This document shows, one piece after another, positions 10,061-21,720 of a stretch of 64,000 bases of DNA. How positions within the stretch are numbered: position 1 is the first letter of the stretch; each line of letters opens with the position of its first letter. Both the position numbers and the translations under genes were made by a program. This DNA comes from Mesostigma viride. Lineage: Eukaryota; Streptophyta; Mesostigmatophyceae; Mesostigmatales; Mesostigmataceae. The notes below the pieces were generated by a model, which saw only the letters and a list, made by a program, of their open reading frames with translations, did no database searches and had not been told where the DNA came from. Location of the stretch: positions 937,223-1,001,222 of the forward strand of contig RPFO01000485.1 of NCBI GenBank assembly GCA_009746045.1. Direction: 5' to 3'.

Positions 10061-10920
10061 GGGGGGTTGAGCCAAGGTTGCAAGAGGGGCAGGGGCCTGG
10101 TTCAAGGTAAGGGAAGGGTCATCACTACTAAATCTGACTTGCATACGTTGTTCATAGGTAGGAGGGGTGACAGAGGGACGACGATTGTTATTATTATTAT
10201 TATTATTATTATTGTTGTTGGCATTATTAGAATTATTAGTGGTAGGTATAGGTGACATCTCTCCACCCACTAGATCCATGTTCAGTTTGAGGAAAAACAA
10301 TTAAGGTTGCAATAAGGAGGAGGACAACGCCCTAATTTAAAGCAAGGAAAGCAAAAAGGAAAAACTTTTAATGTCCTAAGAGAGGAAAACAAGTAAAATC
10401 AATCCTTTTTAATAACAGTAATGGATAATAGGGAGCCAAACTCTAAGGTGAGAGGAGTATCTACACTAGAGGAGGATGACACCGTAGGACGAGGGGGAGA
10501 TGGAGGTAGTGAAACCAAAACAAGGCTATCTACCGAAGGGCGAGAAAGAGGAGCAGGAAAAGAACGTCTTGGGGGTACAGCACCAGAGGTAGGGGCTGCA
10601 GGAAGGGTAGAAGTATAGTGACAGGGGGAGGACATATTGGCTCACTGGCCCGTTGCTGGGCAGCCCTAACCTTAGGGGTATCAGTAGGGTTACCTTGTAC
10701 CTTGAAGGCAGGGGTAGGGGAAGACCGATCAGGTTTCATAGGCAATAGTAGACACTGATATGGGAGTCGTTGAAAGATGGCGCCCAAATGGTCGTCGATG
10801 ACCAACGCCGTAGCCGAGGAACTCCTGCTGTGGGGTACAACACCAACCACAAGGGTCTAAACATAGGCATATACATCCAAGCGTAAAAGAGAGTGGAAGG
10901 CGATGAACAACGTTCTAGCA
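10043..10920 (-). pseudogene. Low-complexity gag-like remnant
   Basis: The minus strand carries broken frames rich in Pro, Ser, Thr and Asn. The 10300-10043 frame has a poly-Asn tract encoded by a TTA microsatellite, followed by RRPSVTPPTYEQRM. Frames at 10850-10530 and 10635-10399 are linked by an apparent frameshift (PDRSSPTPAFKVQGNPTDTP, then a Ser/Pro-rich tail). Composition and position beside an LTR suggest the gag of a second, older retroelement in minus orientation, but no diagnostic CCHC knuckle is seen. Confidence 0.25.
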
Positions 10921-12414
10921 TCGGCGACTAGCCGAATCTATTCCTAGGCACTTTCCTATTCTAGCCGATTCCTAATGAACGGATAAGAGGCACTTGAGGT
11001 GGAGGTCCTACCTCTCCTCCCCCCCCCACAAAGCATCTATGATGCTCGCCTAGAGCTAACGAGCATATAAGAAAACGCAGCAGCGTGCACGGAAAAGAGG
11101 TGTAGTCTAAAGGGACGCTAATCGTCCCACTATCCATCACTATTGAACCGTCAAACCCACTAGCTAACGTCAAACAGCACCCAGCAAGGAAATGCACACA
11201 CAGATGGAAAAGGAAAAGGAAAAGGAACTAGCTACGTGAGGAGTTCATCCGCTTTGAGCAGGTCTAACTTCTAGGCAGGGCGTGTCCCGAATCGGGCAGC
11301 ACTACCCCCCTAGCTTGACGGCGACCCGCCCATTACCTGTCAAGAGGTTGTCTTCTTCTGTGCCCTGGCCGCGGAAGGCCTCTGGCGTATAGGGTTGCAA
11401 GGGAACTTCGTCGCGTCTACCTAAACCTCCGCTACCATTGTTACGTCCTGGCTCGACTCTATCCCAAACATCTCGCCTAACCTTACCTAAACTAGTGATG
11501 AGGCACCTACCGAGGAGTGAGGAGCTATATTGGCTATAAGACCTAGGACGCGACGACGCTGCTTCTCAATGCATTCCCTTATAATACGCCATATACCGAA
11601 TAAAACCAGGGTACTACGAAGGAAACAATACTACACTGCCGTGACCCAAGCCTATATGTGTTAATTCATTTAACACACGCCGAGTGCCATTCACGAAGGA
11701 CAACTGCTGCATAAATGATCGCCGACAGGCGTGTATGCTCGGGCCGACATCGACCCTCGCACACAGGACCAACGCACGTCCACAAGGTTCACACGCAGGA
11801 TAAAAGGACCACTACTAAAGTACGCAGCGCGGCGCGACTGCACCGAACCACCATACTGTACAAGTGCCACGTCACAAGGCCCGGTACCGACCGGCCAAAA
11901 GGTCCTTACTACACGTAAGCCTAGGAAAGTCAGCGAACTGCTCCGGAATGGCTGAGGCAACAAGGGACCTAATTTACGTCCGTAACAACAACAAAAGTTA
12001 CGCGACGTAACAGCACATTCTACCAAAAATGAATACGCGCGTCTTGACCCCCCTGACTTTGACGGCAGTTATACATGGCCTACGACGAATATATGTGAGG
12101 TTGTGATATATCACGGCTTAGGGCAACTCATGGACATGCTTGGCCCCCAAGGACAGCCATTGGATATGGGTAGGTTGGATGGCATCTGGTTTGCAACATT
12201 GTGAAGATCCAGCCGATTTATCGGCAGGATCTCAGACCATTTAGGGGTTAAATATACGGTCCCAGCGTCCTCCATTTAGGCGTTTTCGCAGGCATCAGGA
12301 CAGCCATCTCGGCACATGTGTGGTTTACAAGAGGCCGGTGTTCAGCACAACCAAACTGGTCGGTCTACATCCACGAGCGTGTGACAGGCCAACACAACAT
12401 GCGCGACGCGCCAG
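10921..12414. other. Unassigned DNA
   Basis: No recognisable gene. Short open frames at 11691-12026 lack family features. It may be the body of the degraded retroelement that gives the gag-like fragment. Confidence 0.4.
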
Positions 12415-13254
12415 CTACGGCTCGATTGCCGCCACCGTCGCCTCCGCCAGGCAGGCGATCTCGTAGGGCTTGTCGACTAGCTGGATGTCCAGCCAGTGGA
12501 GCCCCTTGTCGGTGGGCACGGTCATGGCGTCGTCATCCCATCCATCATAGAAAAGCTTCACTGCTCGGCAGTGCGCTCTCGGTTCGCGCTGGTGGGGGTT
12601 GTACGAATTGTCCTGCAACGCCGTCAGGTACGACAGCAGCACGGCCTGTCGCTGCTCGTCGCTGGCATCGGTCCCCCCGTGGACGAGTTCCCCCCCGGAG
12701 CTGCGGTACGAGTGGGGGTTGTAACGGATGACCAGCAGCGGCAGCCCCTCGCACGACTGTCCGAGGTTGAACAGCCGCACGAGCTCGCAGTACTGGTCGT
12801 ACGAGCGGTGCTGGTGCTCGTCGACCTCGACGATGACGACGTGGGCACCATCCGTGTAGATGATGAAATCCGGCCGGCTCGCCACGCACTCGCCGCCGTG
12901 GATCCGCCGGTCGTGCACCAGCGTCCACCGGGCGATGCGCACCTTCTGTAGGGCAGCGGCCACCTTCCACTCCTCGCGGTGTCGATGATTGTTGAACACG
13001 ACGGGGTCGCAGTACACGCAGCGGTTGCGAAGGGGCCGTCGCTGGCCCGCGATCTTGCCCTCTGCTGGGGTGAGGACCACGGGCACCCCCGATCTCCACT
13101 CCCAGTGTAGACCACAGTCGTCGCACACGCCCGCCAGCCACCAGTGGCCCGCCTCTGCGTGGGCGTCGCAGAAGCGCTCGCCACGATCCGGGTCCGCGTA
13201 CGTGCCCTCGACCATCCATGTCCTTCGTTGTTGCAGGTTGCCCACGCCGCACAT
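12415..13254 (-). CDS. Zinc-finger/EVDE-motif protein of the giant-virus and algal type, predicted nuclease
   Basis: An intact 279-aa frame, strongly GC-rich compared with its surroundings. The N-terminal half has Cys/His pairs likely to bind zinc: C29/H32, C44/C47 and C79/C82. The C-terminal half has the conserved core of a family seen in large DNA viruses of algae and protists and in algal genomes: DRRIHGGEC, RPDFII (D129), VVIVEVDEHQHRSY (E143, D145, E146, Q148), a CE pair at 156-157 and LLVIRYNPHSY. The D...EVDE arrangement resembles a PD-(D/E)XK nuclease active site; DNA cleavage is inferred. ATG at 13254 was chosen as the first Met of the frame. An upstream exon could have been cut off by the transposon that starts at 13283. 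Two other frames are also open here only because of the high GC content. Confidence 0.75.
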   Translation of the reverse strand: MCGVGNLQQRRTWMVEGTYADPDRGERFCDAHAEAGHWWLAGVCDDCGLHWEWRSGVPVVLTPAEGKIAGQRRPLRNRCVYCDPVVFNNHRHREEWKVAAALQKVRIARWTLVHDRRIHGGECVASRPDFIIYTDGAHVVIVEVDEHQHRSYDQYCELVRLFNLGQSCEGLPLLVIRYNPHSYRSSGGELVHGGTDASDEQRQAVLLSYLTALQDNSYNPHQREPRAHCRAVKLFYDGWDDDAMTVPTDKGLHWLDIQLVDKPYEIACLAEATVAAIEP

Positions 13255-13315
13255 GGGCAGCAGAGAGAGGTTAATCAGGTTATTAGACCCCTTCTGAAAA
13301 CTCCTACCCCGACTA

Positions 13316-13753
13316 CCGTAGTGGTCAAAATCACTTTGCGTCTAACTACTTTGCGAATCGACCTCGCAAACTGCTATCGATGGGCTTCATTTTGGGTCGC
13401 AAAGTTCAAAAGTTACCGCGCCGCGCCCGCGCCGCGCCCGCGTCGCGCCGGGCCTTTAGAGCCCGCTCAAGCTTGGCTAGCGAACGCGTCGCGCCACAAT
13501 TTTCGCGTGAGTTAGGAAATAAATCCTTATTAAAAAAACATCCTTATCTAATACATCCTTATTGAAGTAATATACCGTTACTGCTATATGAACAGAAACA
13601 GACAACGCAGGCCAAGTGCCTCGCCTGACCCTAAACAAGTCGACCGGCTCGCAAACCTAAAACTTTGCCTTCATTTTGGGTCGCAAACTTGAAATTTCAC
13701 CTTCATTTTGGGTCGCAAAGTAGTTAGTCGCAAAGTGATTTTGACCACTACGG
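13316..13753. mobile_element. MITE A, copy 1 (438 bp, intact)
   Basis: Begins CCGTAGTGGTCAAAATCAC, ends with the reverse complement, and has TA on both sides. The inverted repeat extends about 40 bp with few mismatches (through CTTTGCG, CTAACTAC and TTTGCGA). The interior repeats TTTTGGGTCGCAAA three times and has a GC-rich CGCGCCGCGCC block. Non-coding. Confidence 0.9.
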
Positions 13754-14020
13754 TAATCTACCCCGACTAACTTTTTAGTCGGGGTTGTAGTGAGGGTAGA
13801 CCGCCAAAACATGCACGTTTCGCCCCTTCTGAAAACGAGTCGGACGGGTCGGACGGCAGCAGTTGGCACGTGCACGCTGAGACCGCGTAAGTGGCCTCTG
13901 ACCTCCTCTGACAGCCTCTGACAGCCTCTGACGCCACTTACGTGGATAGCTACGATTGGAAAATTTGCGAGAGCCGCGTACAGATGCCAGCACGGCCCGA
14001 GGCACACCCCGACTACATTA

Positions 14021-14915
14021 CCGTAGTGGTCAAAATCACTTTGCGTCTAACTACACCCTCCGCATTGGTAGTTTTACTAAATAATTATGAGGCTGGGCGC
14101 CGGCCAGCTGCAAACGATAAATAAAACAAAAGAATTTTAATTAACTAATTCCCGAGTGTACTGACCTGTAGTTTTTGAAGCTACCAAACAAATAAAGAAA
14201 ATGTAAATAAATAATTTGACTGCCAAGAGCGCTTCTTTTGCGGTAAAAAACAAAGAAATATTAAATCTCTGGCTGAAAAATGTGCTTTTACTAGCCGTAA
14301 GAGCAGTGCATCCGGCTGGGTTATACAAAACAAACAAAGAATTATTAAATTTCGCAGCCGGTTTAACGGTTGTTCGGTAACCAAACAAACAAACTAATAA
14401 TTAATTAATTGGGCGGACACAGTAACACTTTCAACCAATAAAACGCTAATGTCTAATTCCGAAGGGCCTTTTGGCCGAACTGAATTAAAACTACCAATGC
14501 GGGGGGTGTACTTTGCGAATCGACCTCGCAAACTGCTATCGATGGGCTTCATTTTGGGTCGCAAAGTTCAAAAGTTACCGCGCCGCGCCCGCGCCGCGCC
14601 CGCGTCGCGCCGGGCCTTTAGAGCCCGCTCAAGCTTGGCTAGCGAACGCGTCGCGCCACAATTTTCGCGTGAGTTAGGAAATAAATCCTTATTAAAAAAA
14701 CATCCTTATCTAATACATCCTTATTGAAGTAATATACCATTACTGCTATATGAACAGAAACAGACAACGCAGGCCAAGTGCCTCGCCTGACCCTAAACAA
14801 GTCGACCGGCTCGCAAACCTAAAACTTTGCCTTCATTTTGGGTCGCAAACTTGAAATTTCACCTTCATTTTGGGTCGCAAAGTAGTTAGTCGCAAAGTGA
14901 TTTTGACCACTACGG
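14021..14915. mobile_element. MITE A, copy 2 (interrupted by MITE B)
   Basis: Same ends and TA flanks as copy 1. Removing the 455-bp element B and one TA gives exactly 438 bp, the length of copy 1. The two copies are almost identical; I see one base difference (near 13578 and 14738). Both sit in direct orientation inside element C, so one probably arose by local transposition or duplication. Confidence 0.9.
14054..14508. mobile_element. MITE B, copy 1 (455 bp)
   Basis: Termini CACCCTCCGCATTGGTAG and its near-exact reverse complement, flanked by TA duplicated from the CTAACTACTTTG site that is still empty in MITE A copy 1. AT-rich interior without coding capacity. A second copy is at 26759-27217. 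Confidence 0.92.
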
Positions 14916-15135
14916 TAGTCGTACCACGACTAAACGACCCCGACTATTTTCCGGTTTTCGCGAAAATAGTGGGGGTAGATTACTCGGGGTACGACTAAAT
15001 TCGCCGAAACGCGCCGCGCCAAAAATTTAGTCGGGGTAAATAGTCGGGGTTGGCAGTCTTCAGAAGGGGTCTAATATTAACGCCGCACATGGGCGACCAT
15101 CCTTATGCGACCACCTGAGAAGCGAGAAGTTTCCA

Positions 15136-15143
15136 CAACTTGC
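15136..15143. repeat. 8-bp target duplication, left (CAACTTGC)
   Basis: CAACTTGC directly precedes the TAGGGTTG terminus. The identical octamer directly follows the other terminus at 27553-27560. Confidence 0.9.
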
Positions 15144-15352
15144 TAGGGTTGTACCGAATAGTGTTCCGAATACCGAATATCCCCCGAATACCGAACCGAA
15201 CACCGAATTTGTTCAGTATACGGCGAACGGTCTGTCCGTCTGAACATATTTGGTATCGGTATCGGGAGGCAAGCTCTACTTCCGAACATGTTCGGTATCG
15301 AAATCGGAACAACCTACTATTCGACGAATATATTCGTAGTTCCGAATATCGA

Positions 15353-16089
15353 ATTTCTTATTCCGGCGCCCAATGGCCTCCGGGACAGGCGCGCCGCGCC
15401 AGACTCGCCCGCCTTTGGGCTTTGGGCGTCTTGGAATTTGGCTTTGGGCGTCTTGGAAGTTGGCTTTGGGCGTTTGCTCTTTTGGCAGATTTCTACACTA
15501 CACTGGTACTACGTAAAAAAGCACAGACTGGTGCGGCGTAACATTTTTAAACTTGGTAAAATTACCGCCGCACAGCCAGCCAGAACTGGACAAGGTGATG
15601 GCCGCAAGTAGTCGTTGCTGGGCTATCGTATTTGTAGCATGGGGCGTTTCACCGAGTCTACGGTTAGCATGATGGGGAGGATTCCTAACCTTCATTATGT
15701 GGGTTAAGTAGGGGTGGTCATAGTGGCCGGTTTCCCTCGCTTCCTTGTAAACCAGGCTCTGCGTCAAGATCACAGACGACCGGGTAAGTAGTTGTTCCAG
15801 TCTGTTCTAGTTTGTATGACGCCTGCTATTAGGCGTTCTTGTTATTGTCGTTCATCATCGCCGTGACCGTCGTGGCCAGCAGCGTGCTTTTTTTACATAC
15901 CGGATGGTGTCGACTTGTGTATTGATAGCGCATTGGTGAATATCGCTGCATGGAGGAATATCGGCTACAACCCGCGGGAAAGTGCTGGCTCCAATGTTCT
16001 TTTTGTATGCAGGCTGACGGCACTGCCAAGCCGGAGACGAATATGACGCTCGTTAAAATGCCAGTCATTCAGACCGACTGCGCGACTGG
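15353..16089 (+). repeat. Outer unique part of the left inverted arm
   Basis: Matches 25915-26645 in inverse orientation. It includes a 91-codon frame (15773-15498, minus; mirrored at 26224-26499, plus) whose translation is identical in both arms, although I see no sign it is a gene. Identity over so long a stretch implies recent duplication or gene conversion between the arms. Confidence 0.85.
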
Positions 16090-19000
16090 TTGTGGGATAC
16101 ACGTTCCTGGTTTTGGGATGTGTTCCTTGTTGTGGGATACTTGTTCCTGGTTGTGGGATACACGTTCCTAGTTGTGGGATAGTCGTTCCTGGTTGTGGGA
16201 TGTGTTCCTGGTTGTGGGATACTTGTTCCTGGTTGTGGGATGCACGTTCCTGGTTGTGGGATACTTGTTCTTGGTTGTGGGATGTGTTCCTGGTTGTGGG
16301 ATGCACGGTCCTGGTTGTGAGATGTGTTGCTGGTTGTGGGATACTTGTTCCTGGTTGTGGGATATTTGTTCCTGGTTGTAGGATACTTGTTCCTGGTTGT
16401 GGGATACTTGTTCCTGGTTGTGGGATACACGTTCCTGGTTGTGGGAAACACGTTCCTGGTTGTGGGAAACATGTTCCTGGTTGTGGGAAACACGTTCCTG
16501 GTTGTGGGATACTTGTTCCTGGTTGTGGGATACTTGTTCCTTGTTGTGCGATACTTGTTCCTGGTTGTGGGATACTTGTTCCTGGTTGTGGGATAGTCGT
16601 TCCTGGTTGTGGGATACTTGTTCCTGGTTGTGGGATACTTGTTCCTGGTGGTGGGAAGCACGTTCCTGGTTGTGGGATACTTGTTCCTGGTTGTTGGATA
16701 CTTGTTCCTGGTTGTGGGATACTTGTTCCTGGTTGTGGGATGCACGTTCCTGGTTGTGGGAAACACGTTCCTGGTTGTGGGATACTTGTTCCTTGTTGTG
16801 GGAAACACGTTCCTGGTTGTGGGATACTTGTTCCTGGTTGTGGGAAACACGTTCCTGGTTGTGGGAAACATGTTCCTGGTTGTGGGAAACACGTTCCTGG
16901 TTGTAGGATGCACGCTCCTGGTTGTGGGATACTTGTTCCTGGTTGTGGGAAACACGTTCCTGGTTGTGGGAAACACGTTCTTGGTTGTGGGATACACGTT
17001 CCTGGTTGTGGGAAACACGTTCCTGGTTGTGGGATACTTGTTCCTGGTTGTGGGAAACACGTTCCTGGTTGTGGGAAACATGTTCCTGGTTGTGGGAAAC
17101 ACGTTCCTGGTTGTGGGAAACACGTTCCTGGTTGTGGGATACTTGTTCCTGGTTGTGGGATAGTCGTTCCTGGTTGTGGGATACTTGTTCCTGGCTGTGG
17201 GATAGTCGTTCCTGGTTGTGGGATACACGTTCCTGGTTGTGGGATACTTATTCCTGGTTGTGGGATACACGTTCCTGGTTGTGGGATAGTCGTTCCTGGT
17301 TGTGGGATACTTGTTCCTAGTGGTGGGAAACACGTTCCTGGTTGTGGGATAGTCGTTCCTGGTTGTGGGATACTTGTTCCTGGTTGTGGGGAACACGTTC
17401 CTGGTTGTGGGATAGTCGTTCCTGGTTGTGGGAAACACGTTCCTGGTTGTGGGATACTTGTTCCTGGTTGTGGGATACTTGTTCCTGGTTGTGGGAAACA
17501 CGTTCCTGGTTGTGGGAAACACGTTTTCTGGTTGTGGGATACTTGTTCCTGGTTGTGGGAAACATGTTCCTGGTTGTGGGAAACATGTTCGTGGTTGTGG
17601 GAAACACGTTCCTGGTTGTGGGAAACACGTTCCTGGTTGTGGGATACTTGTTCCTGGTTGTGGGATGCACGTTCCTGGTGGTGGTAAACACGTTCCTGGT
17701 TGTGGGATACTTGTTCCTGGTTGTGGGAAACACGTTCCTGGTTGTGGGATACTTGTTCCTGGTTGTGGGATACACATTCCTGGTTGTGGGAAACACGCTC
17801 CTGGTTGTGGGATACACGTTCCTGGTTGTGGGAAACACGTTTTCTGGTTGTGGGATACTTGTTCCTGGTTGTGGGATACTTGTTCCTAGTGGTGGGAAAC
17901 ACGTTCCTGGTTGTGGGAAACACGTTCTTGGTTGTGGGATACTTGTTCCTGGTTGTGGGAAACACGTTCCTGGTTGTGGGATAGTCGTTCCTGGTTGTGG
18001 GATACTTGTTCCTAGTGGTGGGAAACACGTTCCTGGTTGTGGGATACTTGTTCCTGGTTGTGGGATACTTGTTCCTGGTTGTGGGATAGTTGTTCCTGGT
18101 TGTGGGATACTTGTTCCTGGTTGTGGGAAACACGTTCCTGGTTGTGGGAAACACGTTCCTGGTTGTGGGAAACTTGTTCCTTGTTGTGGGATAGTCGTTC
18201 CTGGTTGTGGGATACTTGTTCCTGGTTGTGGGAAACACGTTCCTGGTGGTGGTAAGCACGTTCCTGGTTGTGGGATACTTATTCCTGGTTGTGGGATACA
18301 CGTTCCTGGTTGTGGGATAGTCGTTCCTGGTTGTGGGATACTTGTTCCTAGTGGTGGGAAACACGTTCCTGGTTGTGGGATAGTCGTTCCTGGTTGTGGG
18401 ATACTTGTTCCTGGTTGTGGGGAACACGTTCCTGGTTGTGGGATAGTCGTTCCTGGTTGTGGGATACTTGTTCCTAGAGGTGGGAAACACGTTCCTGGTT
18501 GTGGGATACTTGTTCCTGGTTGTGGGATACTTGTTCCTGGTTGTGGGATACTTGTTCCTGGTTGTGGGAAACACGTTCCTGGTTGTGGGAAACACGTTCC
18601 TGGTTGTGGGAAACATGTTCCTGGTTGTGGGAAACATGTTCGTGGTTGTGGGATACTTGTTCCTGGTTGTGGGATGTGTTCCTTGTTGTGGGAAACTTGT
18701 TCCTTGTTGTGGGATAGTCGTTCCTGGTTGTGGGATACTTGTTCCTGGTTGTGGGATAGTCGTTCCTGGTTGTGGGATACACGTTCCTGGTTGTGGGATA
18801 CTTATTCCTGGTTGTGGGATACACGTTCCTGGTTGTGGGATAGGCGTTCCTGGTTGTGGGATACTTGTTCCTAGTGGTGGGAAACACGTTCCTTGTTGTG
18901 GGATAGTCGTTCCTGGTTGTGGGATACTTGTTCCTGGTTGTGGGGAACACGTTCCTGGTTGTGGGATAGTCGTTCCTGGTTGTGGGATACTTGTTCCTAG

Positions 19001-20700
19001 AGGTGGGAAACACGTTCCTGGTTGTGGGATACTTGTTCCTGGTTGTGGGATACTTGTTCCTGGTTGTGGGATACTTGTTCCTGGTTGTGGGAAACACGTT
19101 CCTGGTTGTGGGAAACACGTTCCTGGTTGTGGGAAACATGTTCCTGGTTGTGGGATACTTGTTCCTGGTTGTGGGATGCACGTTCCTGGTGGTGGTAAAC
19201 ACGTTCCTGGTTGTGGGATACTTATTCCTGGTTGTGGGAAACACGTTCTTGGTTGTGGGATACACGTTCCTGGTTGTGGGAAACACGTTCCTGGTTGTGG
19301 GATACTTGTTCTTGGTTGTGGGATACTTGTTCCTGGTTGTGGGAAACACGTTCCTGGTTGTGGGATACACGTTCCTGGTTGTGGGATACACGTTCCTGGT
19401 TGTGGGATAGTCGTTCCTGGTTGTGGGATACTTGTTCCTGGTTGTGGGAAACACGTTCCTGGTTGTGGGATAGTCGTTCCTGGTTGTGGGATACTTGTTC
19501 CTAGTGGTGGGAAACACGTTCCTGGTTGTGGGATACTTGTTCCTGGTTGTGGGATACTTGTTCCTGGTTGTGGGATAGTTGTTCCTGGTTGTGGGATACT
19601 TGTTCCTAGAGGTGGGAAACACGTTCCTGGTTGTGGGATACTTGTTCCTGGTTGTGGGATACTTGTTCCTGGTTGTGGGATACTTGTTCCTGGTTGTGGG
19701 AAACACGTTCCTGGTTGTGGGAAACACGTTCCTGGTTGTGGGATAGTCGTTCCTGGTTGTGGGATACTTGTTCCTAGTGGTGGGAAACACGTTCCTGGTT
19801 GTGGGATAGTCGTTCCTGGTTGTGGGATACTTGTTCCTGGTTGTGGGGAACACGTTCCTGGTTGTGGGATAGTCGTTCCTGGTTGTGGGATACTTGTTCC
19901 TAGAGGTGGGAAACACGTTCCTGGTTGTGGGATACTTGTTCCTGGTTGTGGGATACTTGTTCCTGGTTGTGGGATACTTGTTCCTGGTTGTGGGAAACAC
20001 GTTCCTGGTTGTGGGAAACACGTTCCTGGTTGTGGGAAACATGTTCCTGGTTGTGGGAAACATGTTCGTGGTTGTGGGAAACACGTTCCTGGTTGTGGGA
20101 AACACGTTCCTGGTTGTGGGATACTTGTTCCTGGTTGTGGGATAGCAGTTCTTGGTTGTGGGATAGTCGTTCCTGGTTGTGGGATACTTGTTCCTGGTTG
20201 TGGGATACTTGTTCCTGGTTGTGGGATACTTGTTCCTGGTTGTGGGAAACACGTTCCTGGTTGTGGGAAACACGTTCATGGTTGTGGGAAACTTGTTCCT
20301 TGTTGTGGGATACTTGTTCCTGGTTGTGGGATGCACGTTCCTGGTTGTGGGATAGTCGTTCCTGGTTGTGGGATACTTGTTCCTGGTTGTGGGATACTTG
20401 TTCCTGGTTGTGGGATACTTGTTCCTGGTTGTGGGATACTTGTTCCTGGTTGTGGGATACTTGTTCCTGGTTGTGGGAAACACGTTCCTGGTTGTGGGAA
20501 ACACGTTCCTGGTTGTGGGAAACTTGTTCCTGGTTGTGGGAAACATGTTCCTGGTTGTGGGAAACACGTTCCTGGTTGTGGGAAACACGTTCCTGGTTGT
20601 GGGAAACACGTTCCTGGTTGTGGGAAACACGTTCCTGGTTGTGGGAAACACGTTCCTGGTTGTGGGAAACACGTTCCTGGTTGTGGGATAGTTGAGCAAA
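16090..20700 (+). repeat. 21-bp satellite array, left arm (about 219 units)
   Basis: Each unit is TTCCTGGTTGTGGGA followed by six variable bases. The commonest hexamers are TACTTG, AACACG and TAGTCG; AACATG, TACACG and TGCACG also recur. Groups of units repeat in the same order (for example from 18460, 18980, 19600 and 19880), showing higher-order amplification. Because 21 is a multiple of three and the unit lacks stops in several frames, very long meaningless open frames result on both strands. Confidence 0.97.
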
Positions 20701-20734
20701 GTTGTGGGATGTGTTCCTGGTCCAAATATAAAGG

Positions 20735-21362
20735 GGCACGGGAATTAGCGATAGCAGAGGGGGCTCGGGAATAACGTTAGCAGAGGGGCACGGGCACTAA
20801 CGTTAGTGAAGGGGCACGGGCACTAACGTTAGCAGAGGGGGCTGGGCACTAACGTTAGTAAAGGGGCACGGGCACTAACGTTAGCAGAGGGGGCTGGGCA
20901 CTATCGTTAGTTAGTAAAGGGGCACGGGCACTAACGATAGGAGAGGGGGCTGGGCACTAACGTTAGTAAAGGGGCACGGGCACTGACGTTAGCAGAGGGG
21001 GCTGGGCACTAACGTTAGTAAAGGGGCATGGGCACTAACGATAGCAGAGGGGGTGTGGGAATTAAAGTTTATTAGCATAGGGGGGAAATAATTATAGTAG
21101 AGGGGGGGGCACTAACGTTAGCAGAGGGGCACGAGCACTAACGTTAGTAAAGGGGCGCGGGCACTAACGTTAACTAGCAGAGGGGGCTAGGGAATAACGT
21201 TAGTGAAGGGGGGTGGGCATTAACGATAGCAGGGGGGGGGAGGGCACTTACGTTAGCAGAGGGGTGTGGGAACTAATGTTAGCAAAGGAGGGGGGGCACT
21301 AACGTTAGCAGAGGGGGCTGGGCACTAACGTTAGCATAGGGGGTGTGGGAATTAACGTTAGG
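20735..21362 (+). repeat. CTAACGTTAG palindrome array, left arm
   Basis: About 20 units of roughly 29-31 bp alternate GGGGCACGGGCA and GGGGGCTGGGCA blocks with the 10-base palindrome CTAACGTTAG. The outer 450 bp are mirrored at 23978-24366. Some units read CGATAG instead of CGTTAG. Confidence 0.9.
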
Positions 21363-21720
21363 GCCACGCACTGCCGGCAGTTACCACTCCCTGTGATGAT
21401 TGCATGGATGGCTTGTGGGTTCTGGCATGGGGTAGCACTGCCGGCAGTTACCACTCCTTGTGATGACTGCATGTCCCCGGCTTGGTTGTTCTTGCATGGG
21501 GTGGCACTGCCGGCAGTTACCACTCCTTGTGATGACTGCATGTCCCCTTGACGCAAGGACGGCTTGTGTGTTCTTGCATGGCGTGGCACTGCCGGCAGTC
21601 ACCACTCCTTGTGATGACTGCATGTCCCCGGCTTGTGTGTTCTTGAATGGGGTGGCACTGCCGGCAGTTACCACTCCTTGTGATGACTGCATGTCCCCTT
21701 GACGCAAGGACGGCTTGTGG
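21363..21720 (+). repeat. GCCGGCAGT tandem units in the central region
   Basis: Five units of about 60-80 bp share CACTGCCGGCAGTTACCACT, CTTGTGATGACTGCATGTCC and CTTGCATGGGGTGG. Two more units lie at 22505-22630, so the intervening ~780 bp was probably inserted or the block was split. Confidence 0.85.

Larger units (their letters stand above)
13283..15074. mobile_element. TA-target TIR element C (1.8 kb) with nested elements
   Basis: The ends are TTAGACCCCTTCTGAA and its reverse complement, with imperfect pairing continuing to about 33 bp, flanked by TA on both sides (13281-13282 and 15075-15076). CCCCGACTA and its inverse TAGTCGGGG recur near both ends. There is no transposase frame, so it is non-autonomous. 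It has absorbed elements A1, A2 and B1. The host sequence on both sides repeats a 14-base motif (CGCCGCACATGGGC near 13247-13261 and 15080-15095), which is longer than the TA duplication and unexplained. Confidence 0.8.

Noticed and set aside
12545-13252. Alternative 235- and 186-codon frames on the same strand
   Set aside because: Arg/Pro/Ala-rich shadows of a high-GC gene. The conserved RPDFII and EVDEHQ motifs are only in the 12415-13254 frame.
16090-20700. CRISPR-like alternation of constant and variable parts
   Set aside because: The variable part is six bases drawn from a few types, the genome is eukaryotic, and there are no cas genes. It is an ordinary satellite with variant units.
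15965-20774. Open frames of up to 890 codons on both strands
   Set aside because: Produced by the 21-bp satellite, which has no stops in several frames. The translations are pure seven-residue repeats and overlap each other on both strands.
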